64,000 nucleotides of DNA from Acidobacteriota bacterium (lineage in GTDB: Bacteria; Acidobacteriota; Terriglobia; Bryobacterales; Bryobacteraceae): NCBI GenBank assembly GCA_017307505.1, contig JAFKEE010000034.1:186001-250000 (forward strand). The letters run 5' to 3'. Shown piece by piece: positions 33,236-42,621 of this stretch. How positions within the stretch are numbered: position 1 is the stretch's first letter; each line of letters starts with the position of its first letter. A model generated the notes under the pieces. The model was not told the DNA's origin, did no database searches, and saw only the letters and a list, made by a program, of their open reading frames with translations. The position numbers and the translations under genes were made by a program.

Positions 33236-35402
33236 GGCGCTGACCGAGCAGTACGGACCGCACCTGAAGTACGTTCCGCCCGGTGGTTGGCAGGGAGAAT
33301 CGCTGAAGGGGCCCGAGAAGCTGGTCAAGACGCATTGCTGTTTCTGCGGGCAGCAGTGCGGCATTCAGTTGAAAGTGCGCGACAACCAGGTGACCGGGTT
33401 TGAGCCCTGGGAAGAGTTCCCGTTCAACCGCGGCATGCTGTGTCCCAAAGGCGTACGGCGCTACATGCAGAGCGAGCACCCGGACAGGCTGCTGGCGCCA
33501 CTGATCCGCACCGACAGCGGATTCCGTCAGGCCGGCTGGGAAGAGGCGATGAGCCTGACGGCGCGGCGGCTGCAGGAGATTCAGGCGAAGTACGGCAAAG
33601 ACTCGGTAGCCGTCTACGGTGGAGCCTCGCTCATTACCGAGAAGTCCTACCTGCTGGGGAAATTCGCGCGCGTTGCCCTGGGCACGCGGCATATCGATTA
33701 CAACGGCCGCCTGTGCATGGTGTCCGCCGGCACTGCCTACAAGCTGGCGCTGGGCGTCGACCGCAATCCGAATCCCTGGGAAGACATTCCGAAGGCCCAG
33801 GTCGTGCTGGTCGCCGGCGCGAATGTCGGCGAATGCTTCCCCATCACCACCGACTACCTGTGGCGCATGCGCGACAACGGCGGCCGCCTGATCGTCGCCG
33901 ACCCGCGCATGACGCCCATCACGCGCAACGCCGACCTCTATCTGCCCGTACGGCCCGGCACCGACGTCGCGCTGTTCTCAGCCATGCTCCATGTGATCGT
34001 GCGCGATGGCCTGGCGGATCTGGAGTTCATTGGGAACCACACCAACGGGTTCGACCAGGTGGCCGAGTATGTGAAGGCCTGGGACCCGCGCCGCGCCGCC
34101 GATGTCACCGGAGTCCGTCCGGAAGATATCGAGAAGGCGGCCCAGTGGTTCGGTACGGCGGAGCGCGCCATGGCCCTGCACGCCCGCGGTATCGAGCATC
34201 ACTCGCACGGCGTGGAGAACTGCCTGGCGCTGGTCAACCTCTGTCTGGCCACCGGCAACATTGGCCGGGAGGGCGCCGGTCCGAACATGATCACGGGGCA
34301 GGGCAATGGCCAGGGCGGCCGCGAGCACGGCCAGAAGTGCGACCAGTTGCCGGGCCAGCGGCACATTGCCGATCCGGTCGCGCGCGAGCACGTCGCGAAG
34401 GTCTGGGGCATCACGCCCGACGAGATCCCACAGGCCGGCTACAGCGCGGTGGAGATCATGGAAGCGATCCATCGCGGCGAGATCAAGGCCCTGTTTTCCA
34501 TGTGCTTCAACCCGCTGGTGTCGTTGCCGGACAGCGAGTACACACGGGCGGCGCTGGAGAAACTCGAGTTCTTCTGCGTGGTCGATTTCTTCCTCTCCGA
34601 GACCGCCCATCACGCCGATGTCGTGCTGGCGGGGAGCCTGCAGGAGGAGGAAGAGGGCGTCGTGGGCAGCGGCGAAGGCCGCGTCATCAAGATCAACAAA
34701 GCGGTAGACCCGCCCGGACAGGCGCGCGGCGACAGCGCGATTGTCGTGGATCTGGCCCGCCGCCTGGGTAAGGGGCAGTACTTCCCCTTTGAGTCGACCC
34801 GGGAGATCTTCGATGAGCTGCGCGAGGCCTCGCGCGGCGGCCACGCCGACTACTACGGCATCACCTACGAGCGCATCGAGAAGGAGATGGGCATCTTCTG
34901 GCCCTGCCCCACGCTCGACCATCCAGGGACGCCGCGCTTCTTCGAGGGTGGCAAGTTCGCTCATCCTGACGGACGCGCCCGGTTCGTGGTGGCGGAAGTC
35001 CGCCCCAGCGGCGACCCGGTGGCGGAGGACTTCCCGATTCATCTGACATCCGGCCGCGTCGTCAGCCAGTACCTCTCCGGAGCGCAGACGCGCCGCATCG
35101 GAGCCCTGGTCGACCAATACCCGAACCCCAAGGTGGAGATCCACCCCAAGCTCGCGGAACGGTACGGCATCAAGACCGACGACTGGGTGACGGTGACCAC
35201 TCGCCGCACCTCCATCACCGTGCAGGCAATGGTCGTTCGCACCATCCGGCCTGATACGGTCTTCATCCCCTACCACTGGCCCGGGCGCAAGAGCGCCAAC
35301 CGGCTGACCCACCGCACGCTGGACCCGCGCAGCAAGATCCCCGAGTTCAAGGTCTCGGCCTGCCGCATCGAAAAGGCCGCCGGTCCGCAGGGAGGCCAGT
35401 GA
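33210..35402 (+). CDS. Molybdopterin oxidoreductase, assimilatory nitrate reductase-like catalytic subunit
   Basis: 730 residues. N-terminal 4Fe-4S site C43-x2-C46-x3-C50 ... C78 (GMLCPKG), then the three molybdopterin-binding domains and a C-terminal dinucleotide-binding beta-barrel ([36 protein letters not shown]). The residue at the expected molybdenum position is C169 in NGRLCMVSA, matching NasC/NarB-type nitrate reductases rather than Ser/Asp or selenocysteine enzymes. No Tat signal is present, so a cytoplasmic location is expected. The start is ATG 33210 with AAGGAG upstream. Formate dehydrogenase-like activity is the main alternative, but the fused NarK transporter argues for nitrate or nitrite. 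Confidence 0.88.
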   Translation: MAKPPQSVEALTEQYGPHLKYVPPGGWQGESLKGPEKLVKTHCCFCGQQCGIQLKVRDNQVTGFEPWEEFPFNRGMLCPKGVRRYMQSEHPDRLLAPLIRTDSGFRQAGWEEAMSLTARRLQEIQAKYGKDSVAVYGGASLITEKSYLLGKFARVALGTRHIDYNGRLCMVSAGTAYKLALGVDRNPNPWEDIPKAQVVLVAGANVGECFPITTDYLWRMRDNGGRLIVADPRMTPITRNADLYLPVRPGTDVALFSAMLHVIVRDGLADLEFIGNHTNGFDQVAEYVKAWDPRRAADVTGVRPEDIEKAAQWFGTAERAMALHARGIEHHSHGVENCLALVNLCLATGNIGREGAGPNMITGQGNGQGGREHGQKCDQLPGQRHIADPVAREHVAKVWGITPDEIPQAGYSAVEIMEAIHRGEIKALFSMCFNPLVSLPDSEYTRAALEKLEFFCVVDFFLSETAHHADVVLAGSLQEEEEGVVGSGEGRVIKINKAVDPPGQARGDSAIVVDLARRLGKGQYFPFESTREIFDELREASRGGHADYYGITYERIEKEMGIFWPCPTLDHPGTPRFFEGGKFAHPDGRARFVVAEVRPSGDPVAEDFPIHLTSGRVVSQYLSGAQTRRIGALVDQYPNPKVEIHPKLAERYGIKTDDWVTVTTRRTSITVQAMVVRTIRPDTVFIPYHWPGRKSANRLTHRTLDPRSKIPEFKVSACRIEKAAGPQGGQ

Positions 35403-35983
35403 GCATGTTCGGCTACGAGTTCTACGTCGACCCGTCGCGCTGCATCGGCTGCCAGTCCTGCGTCAACGCCTGCGCGGAATGCGGCACCCACCGCGGTGTT
35501 TCGATGATCCACCTGGACTTCATCGACAGGCCCAACACGATCGCCACGGCGCCGATGGTCTGCATGCACTGCGAGGATCCCACCTGCGCCCAGGTGTGCC
35601 CGGCGGATGCGATCAAGAAAGGCGAGGACGGCGTCGTGCGCACGGCGTTGAAGCCGCGCTGCATCGGCTGTTCCAACTGCGTGCTGGCCTGCCCGTTCGG
35701 CGTGCCGAATGTGATCACTGAGATGGAGCTGATGATGAAGTGCGACATGTGCTACGACCGCACCAGCATCGGCAAGCGGCCCATGTGCGCCACCGTCTGC
35801 CCCAGCCAGGCTCTGATGTACGTGCCCGCGGAGCAGGCCGCGCAGAAGCGGCGCGAGCGCGCCTCCAACGAGTTCCACTTCGGCGGACAGGTGGTGCGCA
35901 CGAAGGTTCATTACATGCTGCCGGCGTCGGAGCCGGTGATGAGTGTGGATGTGGCGGATGCCATCTGGGAGGGAGAGGAATGA
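35399..35983 (+). CDS. Four-cluster 4Fe-4S electron-transfer protein (NarH/FdhB-like)
   Basis: 194 residues with sixteen or more cysteines arranged for four 4Fe-4S clusters: C15-x2-C18-x2-C21-x3-C25, C55-x2-C58-x4-C63-x3-C67, C88-x2-C91-x2-C94-x3-C98, and C115-x2-C118 ... C130-x3-C134. This is the usual layout of electron-relay subunits of molybdopterin oxidoreductases. It would pass electrons between the membrane partners and the catalytic subunit. GTG at 35399 overlaps the reductase stop; ATG at 35405 is an equally good start and sits better relative to GGGAGG. The Rieske gene starts at its stop (ATGA). Confidence 0.93.
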   Translation: MSMFGYEFYVDPSRCIGCQSCVNACAECGTHRGVSMIHLDFIDRPNTIATAPMVCMHCEDPTCAQVCPADAIKKGEDGVVRTALKPRCIGCSNCVLACPFGVPNVITEMELMMKCDMCYDRTSIGKRPMCATVCPSQALMYVPAEQAAQKRRERASNEFHFGGQVVRTKVHYMLPASEPVMSVDVADAIWEGEE

Positions 35984-36498
35984 GCCAGCAGAAGGAGTGC
36001 CCCAAGCAGCGCCTGTGGAGCGAAGAGTTCTCGGTACGTTCGGGCGAGTCGAGTTTTGTCGAGCGGCGGCAGTTCACGAAGTTCCTTACCCTGACGAGCT
36101 TCGCCATGTTCGCCGGCCAGCTGTGGCTGGTGGCGAAGAATCTCTTCACCCGGCGCAAGTCCGCCTTTCCGGAGGTCGTCGTGAAGGACGCCGATGGACT
36201 GGCCGTGGGCAGCGCCAAAGTCTTCCAGTATCCGACTCCGCAGGACAACTGCCTGCTGGTGCGTGTCGACGAGCGGAAGTTCGTGGCCTACAGCCAGAAG
36301 TGCACCCACCTGTCGTGCGCGGTACTCTACTCGGCGAAGCACAACAGGCTGGAATGCCCGTGCCACGAAGGATACTTCTCCATCGAGGACGGGCGCGTGC
36401 TGCAGGGCCCGCCGCCCAGGCCTCTGCCCAGGGTGGAACTGGAACGGCGCGGCAGCGAACTGGTGGCGATCGGAATGGCCACCGGAGAGGAGTCGTAG
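35980..36498 (+). CDS. Membrane-anchored Rieske 2Fe-2S protein
   Basis: 172 residues. The N-terminus has RRQF followed by one membrane span (~36-53, [17 protein letters not shown]), resembling a Tat-type anchor. The soluble domain has C108-T-H110-L-S-C113 and C126-P-C128-H129, the cluster ligands plus the disulfide pair of high-potential bc1/b6f Rieske proteins. In this operon it probably connects the quinone pool or the cytochrome b domain of the NarK fusion to the Fe-S/molybdenum subunits. The membrane side of the Rieske domain is unclear because positive residues flank both ends of the span. Start overlaps the previous stop and uses GGGAGAGGA. Confidence 0.92.
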   Translation: MSQQKECPKQRLWSEEFSVRSGESSFVERRQFTKFLTLTSFAMFAGQLWLVAKNLFTRRKSAFPEVVVKDADGLAVGSAKVFQYPTPQDNCLLVRVDERKFVAYSQKCTHLSCAVLYSAKHNRLECPCHEGYFSIEDGRVLQGPPPRPLPRVELERRGSELVAIGMATGEES

Positions 36499-36500
36499 CC

Positions 36501-36746
36501 ATGACCGACGGCGAATCGCCCCTGCGGCGCAGGAGTCTCAAAGGGATCAACGGCGCGCTGGCTCTCATCGTCGTGCTCCTGGTCGTGCAGATCTGGATGC
36601 TGATGGCCTCCGTCGAAACTTACCTGGCCGGCCACCACGAGGCCGCCGTGCCGGGCGCTGTGTTGTCCGGCTTACTCTTTGCGGGCTGCGCGCTGCTGCT
36701 GCGCTTCGTCAACCGGTTGGACCGCCAGACGCGCGACCAGTCCTAG
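36501..36746 (+). CDS. Small two-span membrane protein (DUF6755-like) of the nitrate operon
   Basis: 81 residues with two hydrophobic segments, about 16-38 (GALALIVVLLVVQIWMLM) and 50-70 (AVPGAVLSGLLFAGCALLL), a basic N-terminus (RRRSLKGING) and a charged tail. The frame begins 2 nt after the Rieske stop, so it is the fifth gene of the operon. It resembles the small membrane proteins found beside Rieske/cytochrome modules; the DUF6755 assignment is from memory and unverified. A plausible role is assembly or stability of the membrane complex. Confidence 0.75.
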   Translation: MTDGESPLRRRSLKGINGALALIVVLLVVQIWMLMASVETYLAGHHEAAVPGAVLSGLLFAGCALLLRFVNRLDRQTRDQS

Positions 36747-36813
36747 GCAAAGCGAGCAGCGATCCGGCCCGCTCTGCGAGAATGGTGGACCGAGGCACGG
36801 TCACCCCATTCCC

Positions 36814-37353
36814 ATGACTCTTCTGGCAATTCCGGTCCAATACGTCCTGGCCGCTCTTGTTCTTATCGCCGCCGCCTGCGACATCCGAAGCCGGAACATT
36901 CCCAATTGGCTGACTCTGGGCGGTGTCGTCGCCGGCCTCGCGCTTCACCCCTACCTCGCAGGGTGGGCGGGCCTCAAGTTCTCCGCCGCCGGACTCGGCC
37001 TGGCGGCGCTGATGTTCCTGCCGCTGTTTGTACTTCGCTGGCTCGGCGGTGGCGATGTCAAACTGATGGCCGCCATTGGGGCCCTGGCCGGCGCCGGGAA
37101 CCTCTTCATCGTTTTCATCATGGACGCCATTCTTGGCGGCGCAGTGGCTCTCATCGCGGTCCTGCTGCGGAAGCGAGGCGCCAAAACCCTCAGGAACATG
37201 GGCCGCATGATCACGGCGCTCTTCCGGGGCAAGGCCCCCTACGAGGAAACCCAGGAGCTCGAGGCCGGCAGCGAGGCCTCCATGGGCATGCCGCGGGCTG
37301 TCACCATTGCCGTGGCCACATTACTTGTTTTGTGGGCTACGCCGAAATCCTAA
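36814..37353 (+). CDS. Prepilin peptidase, A24/TadV-CpaA type
   Basis: 179 residues from ATG 36814. Aspartic-protease membrane enzyme without the N-terminal methylase domain: the two catalytic aspartates are D23 in ACDIRSRNIPNWL and D81 in LGGGDVKLMAAIG. About six membrane segments follow this pattern. Such short peptidases (TadV/CpaA) mature Flp-type prepilins, but no pilin, ATPase or secretin gene is in the window. The C-terminal ~50 residues after VLLRKRGAK are less conserved. The gap to the nitrate operon is 67 nt; it is probably a separate unit. Confidence 0.88.
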   Translation: MTLLAIPVQYVLAALVLIAAACDIRSRNIPNWLTLGGVVAGLALHPYLAGWAGLKFSAAGLGLAALMFLPLFVLRWLGGGDVKLMAAIGALAGAGNLFIVFIMDAILGGAVALIAVLLRKRGAKTLRNMGRMITALFRGKAPYEETQELEAGSEASMGMPRAVTIAVATLLVLWATPKS

Positions 37354-37404
37354 GCGTCCTGCCGCTCCACCCGCTCTATAATGAGGGGCATCCGGGGGAG
37401 CACC

Positions 37405-37578
37405 ATGCGTGATCGGCTGACCTATTTCGGCGGTGGAGCCTTGATGCTGGGCCTGTTGTGTCTGGTTGCGGCCCGGGCGTGGCCGTTGGACGGCTGGACG
37501 TTGGTGGCGGCCGAGATCCTCGTCGCCGTGGGTGTGCTTCTCCTGCTCGCCCGGCTCTGGCGTCACGGATTGAATTAG
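37405..37578 (+). CDS. Small two-span membrane protein, unknown
   Basis: 57 residues from ATG 37405, preceded by the ribosome-binding stretch GGGGGAG. Two hydrophobic segments are visible (GGGALMLGLLCLVAARAW and TLVAAEILVAVGVLLLLARL), with a short polar start and a basic tail. It begins 51 nt after the prepilin peptidase on the same strand. No family recognised. An ATG at 37381 would extend it by eight residues but lacks a ribosome-binding site. Confidence 0.6.
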   Translation: MRDRLTYFGGGALMLGLLCLVAARAWPLDGWTLVAAEILVAVGVLLLLARLWRHGLN

Positions 37579-37588
37579 CGCGGTCCGG

Positions 37589-38257
37589 TCAACTCGAACC
37601 TTTGATCCTGCGCCACAACGTCAGCCGGTTGTCCATCCGCAAGCCCAGGGCGTGGCGGATCGGCTCCGACACATCGAGCAGCCACTGGTACAGCCAGCGC
37701 CGGCGCGAGTAGTAGTGATACAGCACCGGTTCGATCATCACTTCCCGCTGCAGGGCGCGGTCCCGCACCATGCGCATCGCCCAGTCGAAATCCTCTGAGT
37801 AGCGGACCTCCGCAAACGGATAGCGCAACGCAATGTCCCGCCGGATCGGGTTGAGAATATACGGCGGACGGTAGTAGCGGCCGCCCTTGGAGGACAGGTC
37901 GGTATACCGGATCGAGTGCGTCGCCTCCGACGGATGGGCGCCCCGAAAGTAAATGAGGACCCGGATCCCCAGGCAGTCGATGCCCGGATTCGCCTTCAGC
38001 GCCTGGGCAATCAGCGACACATAATCACGGCTTACCTCATCGTCGTCGTCCGTGAAAACCACATACTGCCCCTGCGCCCGCCGCAGTAGTGTATTGCGCT
38101 TGGCGCCGACCGGAACCGCGCCGTCGTCGCACAGCCCCAGGATCTCCACTTCACTTTCGAGACCCGCGGCCTCGACCTGGCGCTGCAACTCCGCACTGAG
38201 CCGCCGGTATAGCTCCGCGCGGGCTTCCAGGGTCGGAATGAGGATACTCAGCAGCAT
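37589..38257 (-). CDS. Glycosyltransferase family 2-like protein
   Basis: 222 residues from ATG 38257. The GT-A start LLSILIPTLEARAELY, then AKRNTLLRRAQGQYVVFTDDDDEVSRDYV, which is the nucleotide-sugar/metal-binding region with a run of four aspartates, and RYSEDFDWAMRMVRD, the usual downstream catalytic ED motif. Last gene of the minus-strand glycan cluster. With ATG 38257 a gap of 14 nt separates it from the FkbM gene; starting eleven codons earlier would overlap that gene. Donor and acceptor unknown. Confidence 0.85.
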   Translation of the reverse strand: MLLSILIPTLEARAELYRRLSAELQRQVEAAGLESEVEILGLCDDGAVPVGAKRNTLLRRAQGQYVVFTDDDDEVSRDYVSLIAQALKANPGIDCLGIRVLIYFRGAHPSEATHSIRYTDLSSKGGRYYRPPYILNPIRRDIALRYPFAEVRYSEDFDWAMRMVRDRALQREVMIEPVLYHYYSRRRWLYQWLLDVSEPIRHALGLRMDNRLTLWRRIKGSS

Positions 38258-38271
38258 CGGATCCGTCCCGC

Positions 38272-39228
38272 TCAGCCTTTCAGCCTGCAATTGCCCGGCA
38301 GGAAGAGCACGTCCACCGTCGCATCGGCCGGCAGTCCATTCAGCAATGCGGCGAACTCAGCAATGGGGTGGGTAGGCGCCGCACCACGGCGAGCCACAAT
38401 GTCTTTGGCTTCAATGTAGCGGTCGAAGTAACGCCCGGCCAGGCCGGCGAAGGTGTCCAAAGCGCCCTGGCGCCTCAGGGAAAGAGGCTCGATCTCGGTA
38501 TAGAACGGAGCTCCGCGAGACCAGAACTCCACGCCCGTCTCCATGACCTCCGCCTCACAACCCTGCGTGTCCGACCAGACCAATGCGACTTGATCCACGC
38601 TGACACCGCTTTCCAGCGCGATGGCGTCAAGGCGGTCCGCCCGCGCCTCCACCAGGCTGTTCAAGGCCTGCTCCGACAGACCGGCTCGAACAGTTCCGCG
38701 GTCGACGCAGTAGCCGCCGGGGTCGTCCGTGGGCAACAGAAGCTGGATGACCCCCGGTTCCCGCAGCACTGCGCGCGGCGCAACGGTGACCTGGGCGGCG
38801 CAGCCGTTCGCCCGGAGATTCTCCTCCAGGAAGCGGAGATTCAGGGGCGCAGGCTCCACCGCCAGGATGCGGCAGCCCAACCGGCGCGCAATGGGCACGC
38901 TGGTGGTGCCCAGGTTCGCACCGACATCGATAATCGTGTCCCGTCCTGCCTGCAGCAGACCGTGGTGACCGATCCACTCGCAAAGCGCATCCACTTCCTG
39001 CCCCTGAAAGTCTCCTGACCGGAACAATTCCAGCGGGAGGCCCAGCTTCATCGGAACGTGCCACGTGAAGCCGTTGGTCCGGAAGCAGGCCGAGTCTACG
39101 TGCTCATCTGCCATGATGCGCCAGATCAGCTCCCGGCGGTTATAGGCCGGCATGCGCCGCAGGAAACGGTAGGCGAGATCGAAACGGAAATAGGCGCTGA
39201 TCGCTCCCAGTGCGCCCAGCAGGCTCAT
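38272..39228 (-). CDS. FkbM-family methyltransferase
   Basis: 318 residues. The SAM-binding core is IIDVGANLGTTSVPIARRLG, ILAVEPAPLNLRFLEENLRANG, and the FkbM motifs follow (VTVAPRAVLRE; IALESGVSVDQVALVWSDTQGCEAEVMETG). FkbM enzymes methylate hydroxyls of sugars in polysaccharides, glycolipids and antibiotics. It overlaps the upstream GT4 gene by 4 nt, so the cluster probably makes an O-methylated glycan. The N-terminal ~65 residues are unusual for the family and mostly helical. Confidence 0.9.
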   Translation of the reverse strand: MSLLGALGAISAYFRFDLAYRFLRRMPAYNRRELIWRIMADEHVDSACFRTNGFTWHVPMKLGLPLELFRSGDFQGQEVDALCEWIGHHGLLQAGRDTIIDVGANLGTTSVPIARRLGCRILAVEPAPLNLRFLEENLRANGCAAQVTVAPRAVLREPGVIQLLLPTDDPGGYCVDRGTVRAGLSEQALNSLVEARADRLDAIALESGVSVDQVALVWSDTQGCEAEVMETGVEFWSRGAPFYTEIEPLSLRRQGALDTFAGLAGRYFDRYIEAKDIVARRGAAPTHPIAEFAALLNGLPADATVDVLFLPGNCRLKG

Positions 39229-40436
39229 GCCGATCCCTCCTTGGCCGGTGCCGCCGCTCTGTGAGCGAGAAACCGGTCGACGTTCTCGAGTAGCCCGCCG
39301 GCAAACGCCTCAGGCGAAAAGAGCTCAGCCCGGCGGCCGACGATTTCGCGCAACTCCTCCTGAGCCGTGGGACTTTGCAGCACGCTGACTATCTTCTCCA
39401 CGGCCTCTTCAGCCGAACCGTACCGCAGTCGCGGCTCCTCATCCACGATCTCCACTTGTCCGCCACTGTCGTGCACAAACGGCAGGCAGCCCGCTCTCGC
39501 CATCTCGGCCGGCGCCATCCCGAAGTGTTCGTCAATCTTGGCGTGCAGGCCGAACCGGTTCTCCGCCAGCAGATTCGATAGGCGGTCCCGCGAGAGGTTG
39601 TAGTGCACGTGGACCCAGTCGCCCGCCGCCTGGGCGAGTTCCGCCACTCGTTGCTCCGTGGCCGGCTCCGCCCAGACATCGTCGCGATGCGTGCAGATAT
39701 GGAGCTCCACATCGGGTACTTTGCTGCGCACCCGCGTCATGGTTTCAATCATCCAGTCGAAGCGCTTGCCGGCCTCCATGCGCCCGATGGCCACGAAGCC
39801 GTTGCGCCGCCCGGACCATGGGAGGGAACGCGCGCAGCCGGCGGCCGGCGGGTAGACCACGACACTCGGCATGTCGTACAACTCCCGGATCCTGCCCGCG
39901 GTCCAGTGTGAATTGGTCAGCGTGAGGTTCCGCCGCATCCGGTCAAACGAGAAGCGGGAAATGGCCATCCAGGGGGGCGTCCGGCGCTGCAACAGGGACG
40001 CCGTCAGCTTCGGCCACGAAGAATCTCCGGGTACCTGATTCCGCCAATCCGAATGGCCCAGGTAGGGGTAGTGCAGGTATTGAATGGCCGGTCGGCCCAG
40101 GTCGCACTCCAGCGAGCAGCACGCGAAGGCCGCATCGAACTGCCCGGCAATCCGGCGAGCCCGCTTCTGCAGAACGTTCACCCGTTGAAAGCGGGTTGGA
40201 TCGGGAATGGCCCGGATCAGCAGCCGCTCAGCGGTGGTGGGCCCGAGATACTGCCAGCGGCAATCCGCCAGCCGTGTATCGCACCATTGGTCCGTCGCCT
40301 CGCAATCCGGCGGCGAGTAGCACAACAGCGTCACATCGTAGTGCTGCGACAGGGTCTGCAGCACGTGCGCGGCTACGCCCTTGCCTCCTCCCCCTGGCCC
40401 CATCTCCTCGCTAAGCAACAGCAGGCGCTTCTTCAT
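39225..40436 (-). CDS. Glycosyltransferase family 4 (Alg11-like arrangement)
   Basis: 403 residues, GT-B fold. The N-terminal domain begins RLLLLSEEMGPGGGGKGVAAHVLQTL; IQYLHYPYLGHSDW recalls the Alg11-type acceptor region; the C-terminal donor domain has GFVAIGRMEAGKRFDWMIE, VHVHYNLSRDRLSNLL and EHFGMAPAEMARAGCLPFVH, with the EX7E-type pair in the last. Transfers a sugar, often mannose or a related sugar, to a lipid-linked or nascent glycan. Overlaps its neighbours by 4 nt on each side. Confidence 0.9.
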   Translation of the reverse strand: MKKRLLLLSEEMGPGGGGKGVAAHVLQTLSQHYDVTLLCYSPPDCEATDQWCDTRLADCRWQYLGPTTAERLLIRAIPDPTRFQRVNVLQKRARRIAGQFDAAFACCSLECDLGRPAIQYLHYPYLGHSDWRNQVPGDSSWPKLTASLLQRRTPPWMAISRFSFDRMRRNLTLTNSHWTAGRIRELYDMPSVVVYPPAAGCARSLPWSGRRNGFVAIGRMEAGKRFDWMIETMTRVRSKVPDVELHICTHRDDVWAEPATEQRVAELAQAAGDWVHVHYNLSRDRLSNLLAENRFGLHAKIDEHFGMAPAEMARAGCLPFVHDSGGQVEIVDEEPRLRYGSAEEAVEKIVSVLQSPTAQEELREIVGRRAELFSPEAFAGGLLENVDRFLAHRAAAPAKEGSA

Positions 40437-41635
40437 GACGTCATTTGCTGCCGGGCAGCCATCAGTTGATTGTAGAAGGCGATCTGGCGCCGGCCAAGTG
40501 CGGGCCAGTCGTGGTTCTGCTCCACAAACTTCCGCGCGCTGCGCACCAGACCCCTCCGCAACGAGTCGTCCGTCAACACCGCAACCATGTGACCCGCGAG
40601 CGTCTCGGGCGAATCCCCAATCAGCAACTGCTGCCCGTGCGACACACCCAACCCCTCACAGCCCACGCTCGTAGAGACTACCGGCCGCTCCAGGGCCATC
40701 GCCTCCAGGATCTTCAGGCGCGTCCCGCCCCCGGCCCGCAGCGGCACCAGGCTGAGGCGGCAGCGGCGGTAGTACGGCAGGATCTCGGGCACATCCGCGT
40801 GCAGTTCAAACGCCCCGGTTGCCGCCAGCGATCGCAAGCCGGCGCCCGGTCCGCGGCCCACCACCACCAGCCGTGCATCCGGAATAGCGGCCCGGATCCG
40901 CGGCAGAATCGCTTCCACCAGCCACCGCACGGCGTCGGCATTGGGCGGATAACCCAGCGTGCCGATGAACAGCAGGTCGTTGCCCGCCTCCGGTTCCGGT
41001 AGGGGCTGCAGTGCGCCGCAGTCCACCCCGTTGGGAATGACGGCCACCGGCGTCCGGGGCGACCGGCGCAGCAGCCACTCCTTCTCCTCCTCAGAGACGG
41101 TGACCACCCCGTCGAAGCGGCCCGCCCACTCGGCTTCCCACCCGCGCATCGCCATCGCCTTCAGCCAGGCGGCCGGACTCGTCCGCTCCATCCGCGCCAT
41201 GCTGGCATACTGGCGCTCGCCAATGTTGTGGAGCGACTGCACCCGCACGCAGCCCCGCGGAATCGCCGAGACGTAGGGCGCCAGAAACGAGTGCTCCACC
41301 TGAACGACATCCACCTGGTGCTGGCGCGCCAGGGCGGTCACCCGAGCCGCGAATTCCGGAAAGTAGAACGGGAACGTCGCCAGCGGCCGGCCCGACATCA
41401 GATGCGGCAGCATCCCCGTTGGCGCCTTGCTCTGCGGAACGGCATAAGTTTCCACCGAGCTGCAGAAGGACGGCAGCGGACCCAGGTCCTTCGGATCGGG
41501 GTCGTCTTTGCAGAAACACAGCAAGTGGACTTCGACTTCGCCCGCCATGGCCCGCAGCAGGCAGTGATCGCGGATCTTGCTGCCCTCGAAGAGCGGAAAA
41601 GGCAGGCCGTAGGTCACAGCCAGAACCTTCTTCAC
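40433..41635 (-). CDS. Glycosyltransferase family 4
   Basis: 400 residues, GT-B fold. N-terminal YGLPFPLFEGSKIRDHCLLR binds the acceptor; the linker shows VVTVSEEEKEWL and VIPNGVDCGAL; the donor domain has NDLLFIGTLGYPPNADAVRWL, VGRGPGAGLR, VPLRAGGGTRLKILEAMALERPVVST and the usual closing helices. The GGGTR..KILEAMA segment with the conserved glutamate is characteristic of GT4 enzymes acting in capsule, exopolysaccharide or lipid-linked glycan synthesis. It is translationally coupled to genes on both sides. Confidence 0.93.
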   Translation of the reverse strand: MKKVLAVTYGLPFPLFEGSKIRDHCLLRAMAGEVEVHLLCFCKDDPDPKDLGPLPSFCSSVETYAVPQSKAPTGMLPHLMSGRPLATFPFYFPEFAARVTALARQHQVDVVQVEHSFLAPYVSAIPRGCVRVQSLHNIGERQYASMARMERTSPAAWLKAMAMRGWEAEWAGRFDGVVTVSEEEKEWLLRRSPRTPVAVIPNGVDCGALQPLPEPEAGNDLLFIGTLGYPPNADAVRWLVEAILPRIRAAIPDARLVVVGRGPGAGLRSLAATGAFELHADVPEILPYYRRCRLSLVPLRAGGGTRLKILEAMALERPVVSTSVGCEGLGVSHGQQLLIGDSPETLAGHMVAVLTDDSLRRGLVRSARKFVEQNHDWPALGRRQIAFYNQLMAARQQMTS

Positions 41636-42621
41636 GCCGGCCGCACCTCACGCGAACGGAGTTCCTGCGAGGCGGCCCGGCTCAGCCCCAGCATCAGGCC
41701 GACGCCGGACAGGCAATAGATCAGCCAGTGCATCAACGCGGCTCTCGCGGCGAACCACATTCCGTGCGTACTCACGGCCAGGCGCAGCAGATCCGCATTC
41801 AACAGCAGAAAGACCAGCGCCAGCACGGCGAACAGCGTCGGAGTGAACAGGCTCGCCAGCAGCAGGTAGCTGAGGGGGACGCTGAGGACGTTCCGGTAGC
41901 CCGTATTCAGATCCGCCCGGAAAATGCGATGCCGGATCATCAGCTCAGTCCACGGAATTGCCCGGTGATGCAGATCGGAGATCAGCAGTCCGCGCAGCGT
42001 ATAGTACTTCGCGTGGCTCGCCTGCAGGTCCTTGCACAGGCGGATCCGATGGCCGGACTTGTGCATCCGGTAACCCAGGTCGATATCTTCCAGCGCGAAT
42101 AGCGACTCGTCGAAGCCGCCGCATTCCGCAAACACCGGCCGCCGCACGAAGCCATATCCGCCGCAGAACGTAATCGCCTCCGGCAGCGCCTGCTGGTGGG
42201 TGTGGTGGTGCACCAGGTTCTTATACCGCGAGCAGAAGTTCTTGGGCAGGCTGTCGCGCTGATACGAAGCGAACAACGCGGCCCAGTCCGGATTGTCGTC
42301 CAGATAACCGATCGCCCTGCGGATGAAGTCCGGCGGGATGGTCACATCGGCATCCAGGAAGAACAGGATCTCCGCCGTGGTGGCCTCCACTCCGATGTTC
42401 CGTGCCCGCGAAGGTCCGCCGCGTGCCGGCAGCGCCACCAGTTTCACCGCGAACTGCTGGGCAATCGCACGCGTGTTGTCGGTCGAGCCGTCATCGACGA
42501 CGACAATCTCGCCCAGTCCTTCCGCGGCCGCCACGGCGTGCCGCAGGCAGTCCGCCAGGTGCTTCTCGCCGTTGTACACGGGAATGATGACCGCCACCCG
42601 CGGCTGCGAAGCGTCAGGCAT
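41632..42621 (-). CDS. Glycosyltransferase family 2 with C-terminal membrane segments
   Basis: 329 residues. The N-terminal GT-A domain has VAVIIPVYNGEKHLADCL, IVVVDDGSTDNTRA, ARNIGVEATTAEILFFLDADVTI and CGGFDESLFALEDIDLGYR. The C-terminal third carries two hydrophobic segments (about 243-270 and 285-315, YLLLASLFTPTLFAVLALVFLLL), so the enzyme is probably attached to the inner face of the membrane. It overlaps the next gene by 4 nt and the Anp1-like gene by 8 nt. Confidence 0.9.
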   Translation of the reverse strand: MPDASQPRVAVIIPVYNGEKHLADCLRHAVAAAEGLGEIVVVDDGSTDNTRAIAQQFAVKLVALPARGGPSRARNIGVEATTAEILFFLDADVTIPPDFIRRAIGYLDDNPDWAALFASYQRDSLPKNFCSRYKNLVHHHTHQQALPEAITFCGGYGFVRRPVFAECGGFDESLFALEDIDLGYRMHKSGHRIRLCKDLQASHAKYYTLRGLLISDLHHRAIPWTELMIRHRIFRADLNTGYRNVLSVPLSYLLLASLFTPTLFAVLALVFLLLNADLLRLAVSTHGMWFAARAALMHWLIYCLSGVGLMLGLSRAASQELRSREVRPA

